A program made the position numbers and the translations under genes. From Oscheius onirici (Eukaryota; Nematoda; Chromadorea; Rhabditida; Rhabditidae): a stretch of DNA of 64,000 bases. The notes beneath the pieces were generated by a model, which saw nothing but the letters and a program-made list of their open reading frames with translations, was not told the DNA's origin and ran no database searches. Positions 43,085-55,158 of the stretch are shown one piece after another; within the stretch, counting starts at the first letter, position 1, and each line of letters opens with the position of its first letter. The stretch is taken from positions 4,202,501-4,266,500 of the forward strand of contig OW051470.1 in NCBI GenBank assembly GCA_932521025.1, written 5' to 3'.

Positions 43085-46000
43085 CTACTTGCGGTCGCGG
43101 TCGACAGCGATAACACGAGTTTTGGGGGCTACAGGAGGCGGATTTCGGGGAGCGGGAGATCGACTAGCGCCGACTCTTCTTCTCGGGGGCGTCGGGACCG
43201 CGCCTTCGGAAGGATACGACTGTTTCAAACCTGAAAGCTTTTACCTTCTTAGTTAAAATGTTCACTAACCACTCATAATCTTCTCAAAATCTCCATGGCC
43301 GATCTGCTGGCTGTCAATCTTCGGCCGCTGCTTCTTTGTTCCACCCATTTTCTCAGCCAGCTCCAACAGCATCTCGTTGTGACTATCATTCCGTTTAGAA
43401 GAGCGAGCTCGTCTTTCTGCCTCTTCTTTTTGACGTTTTTCTATGGCTGCTTTGTTCTCATTTTCCTGTTTGCAGCGGTGGAAGTTTTGGACAAACTGAG
43501 TGAGTTTGGTGAAAAAGTCGGCTGGCTGCATAGTTTTTGGATTCTCTCCGTAGAATTCAACACAAGATTCGAAGGTTTTCTAGAACTGAGACTATGAGCG
43601 AAGAAAAATAAAGTTACAGCTGCCAATTTGGACTGCTCGATGAGATGAGCCATCTTTTCCTCGTTTTCCAGGACAAATTTATCCAATGGAGCCGGACAGT
43701 CTTGCGCTTTCAGTTCTCGCTCCTTTTTGGCCTTTTTGAATCCCTGGTCGAGATCTTTCATGTCAGAGAGGACGCTGTCCCATTGCACTGAAATTTTGTA
43801 TTTCAGAGAATAAACTAGTAGGACAGCAGGCCAGCCTGTCCTGCGCTCTGGCTGCTGCCCAGTGTCGAGCTTCGTATCCCCTGCGAAATTTCCCAAAGAC
43901 CGCTCTTGACGTATTGCCAGCCAGCTGAGTCGCGGGTTCGATCCCGCACTTTGCCCAAACAGAACAGAGGACAGACGAACACGGCTCAACTTTAAAAGAA
44001 TAGATTATAGAGAACAAACCGCCAGCTGCCTTTTCCACAAATTTCAACTGTTCTCCAAAGCGCATTAGATCGGGAAAAGAGTTCTGGACAGATTCGACAA
44101 CCATATGAAGAAGAGTCAAGGAGCGATCCGTCGGTGATTTGAGTATAGCCAGCTGAATTACAAATTTTTGAAGAAAAGAAAGAAGAACATACCGAATCCA
44201 GACTCGACAGTTTGAAGCCGTAAGCTCCACCACGTTTACAGCTATTCATATAGTTTCCAAAAGCAAGTATAACTTCGAGGACTCTATGGAAACTAGCTGC
44301 TTCTTTGGCACATTTAGAGGCTGCAGTTACGTGTGTGAATTGCTGAAAACGCAAATAATAGAAGCGAAAATAAATGGACAAACCGGTTCAAGGAGAGCAA
44401 CACTTTCGTCGAAATCGGCCAAAACTCTCATCACGGCCAATTTGTGCTCAAGACGTTCGATGGAGCAAAGAGCGGCTACAAAGCGATCTTCGTCTCCCAG
44501 GGTCTCATCTTCTTCTTTTCCAACATAAACCTTTCTTTCTTCCTCAGTTGGCAAAATTCTAGCCAAAATGTCTACTTTTTCCGGAGAGAGAGAATTCAGA
44601 TCGAGCTGGTGGACAGCCGTCATAATGGCACGAGCATCCATTGCCAACTTTCTCTTTGTGATTGCTAAAAAAAATGGTCGATAAGAATTTCAACTGACCA
44701 ATGTTTTGAAGACGTTTAGCATCCAGGAGAGTATTCTTCTTATGTGTTCCTCCACTACTGCTCAAGGCTCCAGGACTGTGTTGACCGATGGTCGAGTTGT
44801 TCGAATCGATGCTTTCGGACAATGGAGCAGCAGATACTGTCGACAATTTGAACATCTCCTCCAGATGAGTAAAGTCCAGTTTCTGCAACAAAATGATGAA
44901 GTCGCGTCAAAAATCTTACCTCTATAATCTTGTCATCGTTGAGGTCTTCAAACACCGTATTTTTCGCCTGGTTTGGCTTCATTGCGGTCCAATTTAATTG
45001 TGGTAGCTTGTTCTTCGTCTGATAGACCTTCTTGACCGTTTTGTTGTCTCCTGGCAAGGATAAGAATCCCGGAGGTGGAGGCGGGGCTGGAGGTCCTCCG
45101 GGAGGCGGTGGTGGAGGAGGTGGAAGTCCTGCCGGTCCTTTGGACATCAATCCAGGAGGAGGAGGCGGTGGAGGAGTAGGAGCAGTTGAACCACCTAAAA
45201 GTAATGTTTGAAATAATTATTAATTTTACCAGTCGTTGCAGGAAGATCTTTTGAAACGGGGGCAAGAAGCCCGGCAGGAGGTGGTGGAGGTGCAGGAGGC
45301 ACAGTCCCATTTTCTTTATGAGGACCGGGAGCTGGCGGAGGAGGAGAATGAGCCGCACTGCGTTGCTGTTGCTGCACTTGTAAACCAGCTGAAAATACGT
45401 GTTTTGAGAAAATAAAATAAAAATACCCTGCATGGTCTTCTGAATAACCTCGAGTTCTTGGATACGTTGTTCGAGACGAGCCTGCTGCTCACGATGATGT
45501 TTCTCCTTGTCGGCTAAAGTTAACACTATGAGGGACAGAGTGAAAGCATTTCTCGTTTTTGCAAACGAATCATTTGACTTTCTCATAACGTTAGAAATGA
45601 AACTAACTGAGTGTTTTCTTCCAGGTACCCTTCTGGTCTTCGAACTGGGCTTCCAGTTTCTCACGCTCCCTCACGAGATCCAAAAGTCGTCTGTCGAGAG
45701 CCGCTTTGTCCGTGATCCATTTGGCTTCGACTTCTTGAATACGTTCGTTTGCCAGAGATAGTTTAGAACGGAGCATATCATAGTCGGCCATCAGATCGCC
45801 TTTCTTTTGGGAATCCTCTTGAAGCACGGCCACATCGATGAGATTGTTCAAGTAAGAAGACATTCGCGACAAAAACTCTTCAGATTCGCATTCGTTCATG
45901 GACTAAACTTTTAAATTATATAATACGAAGTGTAACTTACATCGAGATAGTCGTCGAGGCCGGCCAGAGCAAACTCGTACTGGAGGTAGACCCTTTGATT

Positions 46001-47204
46001 TGGATCCTCGACGGAATTAACGAAAATATCCATGAATTGAGTGACCGAAGAGTGCCATTCAACGTGGAAGTCTTCGTTTTTAACCAAATTGATCAAAGTA
46101 ATGAATCTCCTGCTTTCTCGCTGGTCCTGAAGATTTCTGTGAGATTTTCAACAAAAACATACGAACCATTCGGAACTGATCAAATGCGGCACTAACGAGT
46201 TCATGTCCTCCTTGGACCATACAGATCGAAGAAAGCATCTGGACTACAAGAGTCTTCGTTCTGAAAATGTCAGGTAAATATCTCAGAATGAAAGAAATTT
46301 CACCTAAGAGATGGTTGTAATATGCTCCTGACAATACAGTAAATAGCTCGACTGTCGTCAAAAACGAGTTGGAAGCCCCTTCTGTTGTTCATAATGGCCC
46401 GGAGACACATCACACAGACGTGGATATCGTCGTCTACCTCGCCTACATTCTTGCTTATCTTGGAGCGATCCTTCAAAGTCGACGTATCTTCTGAAATTTT
46501 TTTTGTAATCACTATATGACTACCAACTTTTGCGACTGAAAATGGAGGAAGTTGAATCCGACTGTTCTAACGAGACCGAAGGAAGCTCGCTACATCCGGC
46601 AGTTTCCATCAACAACTGACTCATATATTCGATCAGAGTCTGTAGACCGTTGTTCGGAGCATTCAAAAACTCAATAACCCAGCTGTAAATCAACAAAAAT
46701 TAGATTGAATAAACGCATACTCGATGCTGTTTGTCCTGAGCGAAGTCTCGATATGTTTTAGAACTTTGGTCGACGTTTCGTCTCCCAGAGCTTTCTTATT
46801 TTTCTTCAAAGCTTTTTTGTCCATAAAGAGAGCCAGTTTCGTTAAATATTCCGAAGGATTGATCGTGTTAACGTGCTCTTTCACTCGTTGTTGATCGCAA
46901 ATCAGCTGCCATTTTCTCTCCATCGACTGTTCTCTCATCTGACGCAGTTTGTCCAGTGGCAGATCCATTGTTTTCTACAGAACAACGTGTTGGATGCTCA
47001 AAAAAGAATAACTCACGAGAAGTTCATCGAACATGGAGTTGACGACATCATCTGACGGAATCGGGGGCAAGGTCGTCGCCTGCCCCTGAACGATCATCTC
47101 CGAAGCAGGCCGTGGAGTTCGCAGCGGCGAGTCGAAGGAATGACCTCGACGAGCACCTCCAGTGAATGAAAGACGTTGGGCGACGGGACGAGAGAAGAAG
47201 CCGG
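43085..47204 (-). CDS. Formin of the FMNL (FRL) class, 5' end not found
   Basis: Minus strand, about 17 exons. Order: [39 protein letters not shown] (GTPase-binding region), FH3 repeats ([29 protein letters not shown]), a coiled coil ([28 protein letters not shown]), the FH1 with long proline runs ([18 protein letters not shown], 45060-45350), and FH2 from [20 protein letters not shown]2 continues with [39 protein letters not shown] and [14 protein letters not shown]. Near the end [13 protein letters not shown] plus a basic PRRRVG looks like an autoinhibitory DAD. FMNL formins nucleate and elongate actin filaments under Rho-family GTPases. The most 5' exon seen ends at an acceptor at 47205, so the true start, perhaps with an MG myristoylation site, lies upstream. 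Confidence 0.9.
43821..43955 (+). repeat. tRNA-related SINE-like sequence in formin intron
   Basis: It ends with a perfect T-arm (GCGGGTTCGATCCCGC, matching the Pol III B box). It begins with a self-complementary GGACAGCAGGCCAGCCTGTCC. The rest does not fold as a tRNA cloverleaf. It lies in an intron of the minus-strand formin gene, opposite in orientation. Confidence 0.4.
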
Positions 47205-49575
47205 CTGAAAATAACAGAGGTATGGATTTTTTGGCAAATAAATGGAATTAGGTAATATCTATCAAGAGGTGAAATATGGTGTCAGTGTCCTCCTAGTACG
47301 ATTCACGATAAGGTCGTTAAAACGATCATCTTTCATGGAATGCGGTGCTTTTTGATTCTTTTTGTGTGATGTCCTCCTCAGATAATGTGCGTTCAATAAT
47401 TCGAGTTACACCGAATTTAGTCAAAACGTTGTGTGCTGTCCACCTAATGAGCACAAAATTTGTTGAGCATTGAGTCAGATGTGGGTCAGATGAAAATATA
47501 ACGGAATCTATCCTAATGGTGGTCAACAAGAATGTTTGTTTATAAATTCATAGTACGGGCAGGCAGAGCGGAAGAGGCAATTAGAGGATGACGCGGATGC
47601 ATATAACAAAAGCAAAAGGGAATTTGGACATGAAGAGCAGATGTGAGATTCGATTTGTCAAAGGTAACGAGCCGAAAAGCGATCTGTAATCAACAATGGA
47701 TCGCGACGCTGGAAACAGCTTGGTCGACAGATGAACCAATAACCAACAAACAAATCTCGCATCCATCAAGTCGCCAAATCCCAAAAGTCCTTTCGCCTCG
47801 GTTAACTGTTGCAAGAAAAAAAAACAAATTCGCCATTCATAAGGTCGCGCAATAGCAATCCATCATCAATGGTGCGAAAAGCAGATTTTTGACGGGTGAA
47901 TCAGAGGAACTGTCAAGTGTTGAAATGGCTACTTGAAAGGGACGGTACAATCAGCTGAGTCAGCAGCGACTGATGGTAAACGAAGACGGCGGTCGGTAAC
48001 AGAGAGAGGCTATTTCGTGGCAGAACTGGTTGCCGCATGACACAAAAGACAAGCTCATTGTCAATTGGATTACTGGGCAGTTTAGACTACTGAGAGAATC
48101 GTTTAGTTGTAAAAAAGGATAGAATTGAGAAAACACAAATGAAATTGCCACCGGAAGTTGTCATTTGAAACGTAGGCAAACAAACAAAAAGGAAATGTTC
48201 TCTTATGTAGTAGTAATTTCGATGAGAAGGAAATAGTTTACGCAAGCTTCTAACTGCACAGCTGCTTGTATAAACAAAGGACATAAACGGTCTGCATGAA
48301 TGCCGAATAACAGCGAAATTGGAAGGATAATTGAATATAGCTGGATTCACACGACTGCTTCCAACAACTGGACCTAATAACAGAAAAGGGAAGAGACTTA
48401 GTATGGGCGGTGAAGCCATTGCAAGTATCGATCTTTCGCTGCCTTTTACTGAATTGCACGGCTTGGCCTCTAGTTTGTAAATTACTGTTTCAAAAAAAGT
48501 ATTCATAATGCAAAAAAACAAGTTTGCCTTCGTTATAAATAAACTTGGAGAGGAAGGGGTCGCGAAATGAGTCAGGTGAGGGCTGTTTGGGTGGACAGCT
48601 GGACTCAAAACACACTAGAAGTCTTTGAGACATGAGTCATTTGTTATCTACTAAAAGGATGAAAGAGCTTCACGTGAAACTGTGTGAATCGGTGTGAAAA
48701 ATTCACAAGTACCTTGATTAGAATACAAAGGGAAATCGATAAAGTACGTTTAGCGCGGCTGTTCGGGATAGAAACAGTGACCTGAGCCGTGTTGTATGGC
48801 CGATTAGCGTTGTGGTCGTATAATGCACACAGCAGAGTGGGTGAGAGCTATTTGACGCCTGATAAGACTGTTGAAACGTTCCGAGGTAAAAGCTTACATT
48901 TCCTGTCAGTCGATCGACGCAGCTTGCCGTACTCTATCGGAGTAGAAGGTGGGGTCATCAAAGGCAGGCTTATGAGGCCATCTGGTACCTTTTCCTTCAT
49001 TCTTCAACGAAAAACTGAAAAGAGCTGTTGAGAGAAAGAATGTCTAGACTGAATACAACGGGGCTGAAAGTGAGAAACGATTGCAAAATTAGCTTTTGAG
49101 CAATTGTAAAAATGGACAGTTTAGTCATTTTTCAAGAGGGAACATGGATAACATAGCGGAAAGAAATGATAAGACCTAGTCAACGGTTGGATGAACAAAC
49201 AATACGAAAAACGGAATTGTTGACTTTTCATAAGAAAGAATACACAGAATTGAATGGCGATGTCGCCCGTTCCGGCCAAAAAGAGATTTCTCGTTCAATC
49301 AACTTCACAAACATTGCAAGAGCAAACACGATTTGATCTCAAAATTTCATAGAAAAGACGGCAGAGGAACACATTCCTCTTACCCGTCTGCCGAATTTAT
49401 CCGTTTGTTCGGGAGTTTGAAAAAAGACGGGTAATCGGATTAAAAGTAGAGGGAAACTGTTTAGTGCATTATTCGAGCAAGAACGAGTATCGTGGAATGA
49501 TAAAAATAAAATTTACTTTACGCAAAATTGTGTTAAATCAGCAATTCTAAAAACCATATAACCAATCATTTTGTG
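47205..49575. other. Large gap between the formin and the truncated GCN1 copy
   Basis: About 2.4 kb with no recognisable protein on either strand; frames here are short and lack family features. It should hold the formin promoter, first exon(s) and first intron, and the 3' UTR of the GCN1-like gene. I see no strong repeats. Confidence 0.35.
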
Positions 49576-52500
49576 CTAATTTCCGGAAATAGTGTAATTG
49601 TAGAGAGGTTCAACATCAAAATCATTTTGCTTCTTTATACGAAGCAATGCGACAAGAATTTCGTCAAGCACACTTTTCGATGCTCCTTCCAGGGAATTCC
49701 GATAAGTCTGAAACAAGAGTAGTCAAGCTAAAACTACAAAGACTAACAGTAAAGTCGTCGTCGCCTTCCTTTATGCGGAGAGCGTAGACAAGGGCGAGTT
49801 CGGCAGCAGCTCGAACGGAGGAATTGCTCTCTTTGCATCCATTGACGAGTTGAGGAACAAACAGTTTGAGGATATCTAAAGGCAGAGAAGTCGGAAAACT
49901 CTTGGCGTAATGAGACAGGACGACGGCGGTGGTTCTTCGGACGTCGATACTCTGATGGTTGATGCTACGAGCAATGGCCGACAGCAGTTCGCGATCGAAA
50001 TCTTGTTTCAGATTGATCATAACGATGGCAGCAGCTCGAACGGCAGCACAAGCAGTGACGAAATCGGCTGAAAAGGCACTGAACAGAGCCGATTTGCAAG
50101 CCTCGTAATTGTCCTTCCATACGGCGACAGGTTCCGTCTAAATAGACCTTTTACTGTAAAAAAAGGAGGAAAAATTACATGAATCATCTGCAGAAGAGCA
50201 AATGTTTTGGCTTGTCGAGTACGAAGAGAAGAACAAGTCTCGACTTCCTTGAAGATATTCTGGTCGAGGTATTTGCCAGTTCTGGCTACCGTCTCTCCCA
50301 CAAGAGCTCCACTCGATTGTGTTAAAGAATTGTCCAATTCCGAAGGATTATCCACTGCTCTCTAAGTTTTAACATAAACAACAGAAAAATGAGAAACTAA
50401 CAGAGTAAATGAGTTCGCAGACTCGGTAGATCTCGTCAATTGTAGGCTGAGACAGTTTCGAGACACATCCGCCGACGAGAGCTCGAGCAGCAATAAGAGT
50501 CGTTTCCAGAAGAGCGTCGTCTTGAGAATTGGCCAGGAATTTGAGCAGGTCCAAAACCATGGGTTCAGGTTTGGGATGGACGCGTAGAAGACGAGACAGA
50601 GCTCCGGCAGCAGAGAGTCGGACAGCACGGGAGGACGTTTCTTGGAGAGCTTTGACAAAAGTGGACTGAAGTTGGGGCAGGAAGGGACGGAGCATGGCAT
50701 CCACTTTGTCCAACAGACGACTCAAAGTGTCCAGAATGGCCAGCTTGACATTGGCAGGATATCTGTCTCCGAGAACACGGATCAGAGGTCCCGTGATGTT
50801 GACGACATGAGCTTTAAGAGCAGCGGGCTCCGAAATCGAGACGACCAAACCCAGCGTCTCTCCAGCCAGAGCTTTCATCTCCACACCTCCTGAATTTTCG
50901 TGTTTATTTTTCTTTTAAAGATAAAAACCTTGAAGAATGCCTTCGCGAAGCATGTTGAGCATGGGTTGAAGGGCTTTGGGATGAGCGAATCCAGGGATCT
51001 GACGTCCTTTTGCCTGAGAGACCAAAATGTTGAGTGTCTTCTTAATGGCCGGAAGAATCTCTTGTTGTTCCTTTTGATCCATCTGCTGACTGATTCCAAT
51101 AGCTGTCCCGATGGCATGGTCCACAATTTGGACATTCTCAGACGCATACAATTGCAAGAGTCCGGTCATCAGAGCCTCGTACAGTTCGCTAAGATCAGCC
51201 TAAACTCTTCTTTTAGAGAAGAAGTAACTCAAAACCAACTCCGCTTTTATCGACGAATGTGTGGAGGAGAACAGCGGCTGGAATATTGCCCTTGGTGGCT
51301 CTTTGAAGGAGATAGTCAGTCAGAACGGGGATTCCGTCTTCATCGGCCACAGCTATGACCACCTTCTCGCAAGAGTCGATCATCTGAAAATACCGTATTT
51401 CCAATTCAAACCGACAAAGTACCGGGTCGTACTGATCGTTGGTAGTACAGGCAGCCAGGAGAGCGTCCAGAACACGAGGCAGTTGTCTGCTGAGAGAATC
51501 GCCTGCTACCGAAGCCAGACTGCACAAAGCATGGACATTGATGGGCGGTTTGGTGAGACGAGGAAGAAGATACGGCAACATTTGGCGACTGTTCTGCTTC
51601 ATGACTTGACAGAGTCCTTCCAGAATGTGATCTTGTTCTGGAGTCAGTTTCTCTAACAGCGGTGTGATGATGTCATCCAGAGCATCGTGTCCCACATTCT
51701 GGTACAGGACCGAGAATGTGTCAGCAGCAGCTGTACGAACAGCCGACTCGGGATCGCAGATGGCTGCTCGGACAGGAGGAACAAGCACGGACAGATAGTG
51801 GTTCAGCACGTCCTAATTATGCTTACGAAAGTAAAAAGAAAATCAAAAACCTTGGACATGTTGTCGATGATCTCGTGAAGAGCCACAGCAACTCCCACTC
51901 GTTTTTCCGTCTCTTCCGACTGTTGATTCACTTCCAAAACCGGCAGAATCTCGTTGATAATCTTGTCTCCCATCTTGCGGACCAGTTCTCCGAGACACCG
52001 AGCTCCCATCTGCTGTCTCTCCTCACAGCTCGACGCCAATGAAGCGACCACCATTTCGAACAGCACTTTCATCACCTCCTTCAGAGTTCTCGGTGTGTTT
52101 GAGACGACAATCTTCCAAACATGTCCTGCGGCCTGTCTCACAACCAGAGCCACATCCGATCTCGCCAAATAGAGTCCGGCGATGACTCTGTCTCTGCATT
52201 GCTGTCCAAGAGCTCGGGTTATCGTCTTGCCGGCTTGTTCCATACCCATCGTGTCGTCTTCGTTCGCGGTGGAAGTCGTCGACTTACCCGTTACTCCTAT
52301 AAGTTCATTTCATAAGATTTCGAATGAAAAACCAACCGGAAATGTTGAAGAGGAAGTCTCCAATTAGCTGGACTGCGGCATGTCTAATGCGCCAGTTGTC
52401 GTCCATCAGGGCTTCTTGTAGTTGAGGGAGCAGCAGACGACGGGCATGGGAACAGTACTGAGCAATCAGACGTTGACCGGCCTTCAGAGCAGAGGCACGC

Positions 52501-54871
52501 ACATATCTGAAAAAAAATAGAATTTTATCTAAAAAAAAAAGTAGCATACTCGTTTTGGTCCGCCAATGCTGTTAAAATAGGAGGAACAACGTATGGGAGA
52601 TATTGAAGGAAACGTTCTCCAAAGGTCATAGGAAGGTAAATGTACATTAGAATGTATCCATCACGAGTCTCTGCCGGTACTTTAGGATTTTCAGTGACAG
52701 CGATAATTTCGGGCATAACATGGTCGAGTTGTTCCGTTCCGACCCCAGCCAAAACTTCACAAAGACCCTGAGCAGCTCCTGAGCGATCGACGGTCGATTG
52801 AGGAGAAATAAGTCGTTCCTTCAGCCAAGGAATAATTGTATCCCGCAAATTTTGACTTGTAGTTCCTTTCGACTTTGCAATAATGGCTCCTAATGCTCGC
52901 GCTGCAACAGCTCGGTTTTCGGGGACTGGATCCATTAGAGACTTTTGAACTCCAGGTAGCAAAGCAGCCAAATATGGTTCCATGTCCTGAATAGGCACAT
53001 TAACTTGTAATGAAACGAAATACCTTGTGTTCCGTGAGACTGTAAATATTGGCAATGATTTGGGCGGCAGTTTGACGTGTTTCACTGTTTCGTTCCTCAA
53101 AGGCTCGCTTCACAATAGGCATCAAAAGAGCCAGCGAGGCTGGATCGACATAATGAATGAATCTAGTGTTGAGTACAGCTTGAAGAGCTGCGTTCGTTTT
53201 GTTGGCTGGGTCAGACAGTCCGGCAATTAGCTGATTGGTAATTCCAACAATCTCTGGGTTTTGAACAACTTGGGCAATCTGTTTCAGAGCCTTTTCACCG
53301 CTTCGTTGAACCTGCAAAACAATTTGTGAAAGATGATTGGAAAGCATACTTTGGATGAGGAGTCTGTCAGGACTTCGACAAGACTCGGTACGATACTAGG
53401 AAGACATGCTGACAACTGTTTAGGAGCACAGAAAGCCATGGAACCAAGCATGTCCGTCTGAATTTTCATGTTTTCTGGCAATACTATAAACTTGTTACAG
53501 CAGCACACTTCGTCCTCCAAGAATCATCGTTCAATCCGGCAGTCAGCGTGGGCATAATTAGTCGAATTCCACAGAGGGACACATTGGCCATCATAGCTGA
53601 AAACGAACTGGAAACACTTATTGCTACGTCATACCACGCCCAGTATCTTCGGCAGCTCGTCTCACATTCTCTTCTTTGTCGGCAAAGCTGCTGAGAAGCG
53701 CCGGAAGGTACCGGATCATATAGGGCTCGAAAAGCTTTCCAACGATGCTGCACATAACTTCTAGACATAATAGTGCTCCTTCGCGACACTTCCAATTTTT
53801 CTTGTCGGCCAATCCCTTGTCAATAACAGGAAAAATATCGTATTCCTAAAATGTCGTATGTAAAATATTGAATGAAAGCGTCACCTTGAGCGAATACATT
53901 CCAAGACCCTTCATCAAGCCAGCGATTCCATACGCAGCTCCTCGCCGGATACCATAACTGTCGGCTTGTAAAAGCGTTTCCTGGAGCTGGGAAATCTTCT
54001 TTTTACAATTGGATCGTACGAGCTTTGCTAAGGGTGGAAGACAAACGGCGACAGACTCTTGAACCTAAGATGGCTTTGTCTAGTATAAATTCGAGCGAAC
54101 CGTCTGGCTAGGCACGTTCAATAGCTCTATCAATCGGGAAACAATAGCCTCGACTTTTAGCGAAGACGGTTCTAAATATTGGGCAAGGGTTGCGATGCAA
54201 ACAATTAGATGTTGCCGGACACTATCATATTCGCCACCAGTTGGCGTACTGTCCGAAATTTCTTCTACAAATAGAATTTACTATGTGCGATAGGAACAGT
54301 CAAACCTAAATACGGCAGCAGCGAAGGAAGTAGAATGTTTCCATACTTTTTGATAGCATCAATGGCAGCAGAACTCATCGGGTCGCGACAAACAGGTCGC
54401 CTGTCGTACAATGCCTTTGGTACTACCTTAAAGATCTATTGAGAACGAACACTGAAATAATACAGTTTGAATAAGTTGCAGAGCATCTTCCGCTTGAACA
54501 ATTTCCACCATTTCTTGAAGAGCCGCTCCAACACCATTTCTCTTCTCCCACTCGTCCACTGCCGGCTTCTGCTTTCTTCCGAATCTGTCAAGAACCGCTT
54601 CACGAGCAAAAAGGCGTTCGTAGACGTCTTTGAGGTTTGACAGGACCATCGGCATCAATGTCGGCTTATTTTCGACGAAATTTGCTAAGAGAAGCGGAGC
54701 CGAGTCGCGGACACTGGCGTCTGATGCGACGCAATTTTCTAGAAGTTATTTTTTTTGAAGAAAAGATAAATATAAACCTATGAGTTGAGCGACCATCTCC
54801 CGGTCATTCTCCGCTTCGACTTGATCATTGTTGATTTTCGTAGACGCCAAGAGGCCACTATCTGGACTCAT
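49576..54871 (-). CDS. Truncated GCN1-like paralog (C-terminal ~1,500 residues)
   Basis: Minus strand. It starts in the middle of GCN1 homology: [17 protein letters not shown] at 54871, then [36 protein letters not shown] and [20 protein letters not shown], onward to the end. Homology to GCN1 exons 10-13 is clear but diverged. Exons 13 (52550-52986, 437 nt) and 12 (53024-53311, 288 nt) keep identical lengths. From 52511 to 49683 it is practically identical to GCN1, introns included. The last exon (49707-49576) again diverges ([17 protein letters not shown]) and ends with TAG at 49576. No internal stops were seen across the exons I joined, so it may be expressed. It keeps the eEF3-like and GCN2-binding regions but lacks the N-terminal ribosome-contacting half; a dominant-negative or regulatory role is possible but unproven. 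The ATG lies two bases after TTTTTCAG. The region matching GCN1 exon 11 has four extra introns. Confidence 0.85.
49683..52511. repeat. GCN1 inverted identity tract, right arm (2829 bp)
   Basis: Reverse complement of 15894-18722 with equal length. The mirrored open frames are identical in every frame, including those on the non-coding strand, which implies near-100% nucleotide identity. It ends at 52511, just inside the upstream intron, beyond which intron sequence differs completely. Confidence 0.93.
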
Positions 54872-54959
54872 TTCTGAAAAATCGTCAATTGAAAGAATAT
54901 AGAAGTTGAAAAAAAATATACTTAGAAAATCGAGAAACCAATCAATATGTAGTTCCTGA

Positions 54960-55012
54960 AAACAAATCTGGCGCGCGTTTGTAAACATCGGGCCTAAACA
55001 GCATGCGGTGTT
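54960..55012. repeat. Remnant of the GGCC-rich repeat at the 5' end of the GCN1 copy
   Basis: Contains GTTTGTAAACATCGGGCC and AACAGCATGC, the same internal words as the element at 2571-3017 (TTTGTAAACAGCATGC and its inverse). It lies exactly where homology to GCN1 ends. Confidence 0.45.
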
Positions 55013-55158
55013 CAACTATATTTTCACTGGGAACAGACTGATTACGGATTACTGTGTGAATCCTTTCCAAAAATACTTGAATTGAATATACTACGACAGA
55101 AAATATGTATTGCTTGTAGTATTTGTTAAGTTTATAATTTTGAAATCAAAGAGTTAGG

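Noticed and set aside
48087-48608. 173-codon minus-strand frame upstream of the formin
   Set aside because: Rich in Ser/Phe/Cys with no domain pattern; it looks like a chance frame in the formin's 5' region rather than its missing first exon.
50642-52367. Plus-strand frames across the right GCN1 arm
   Set aside because: They are exact mirror images of antisense frames over GCN1 and are shadows of the coding strand.
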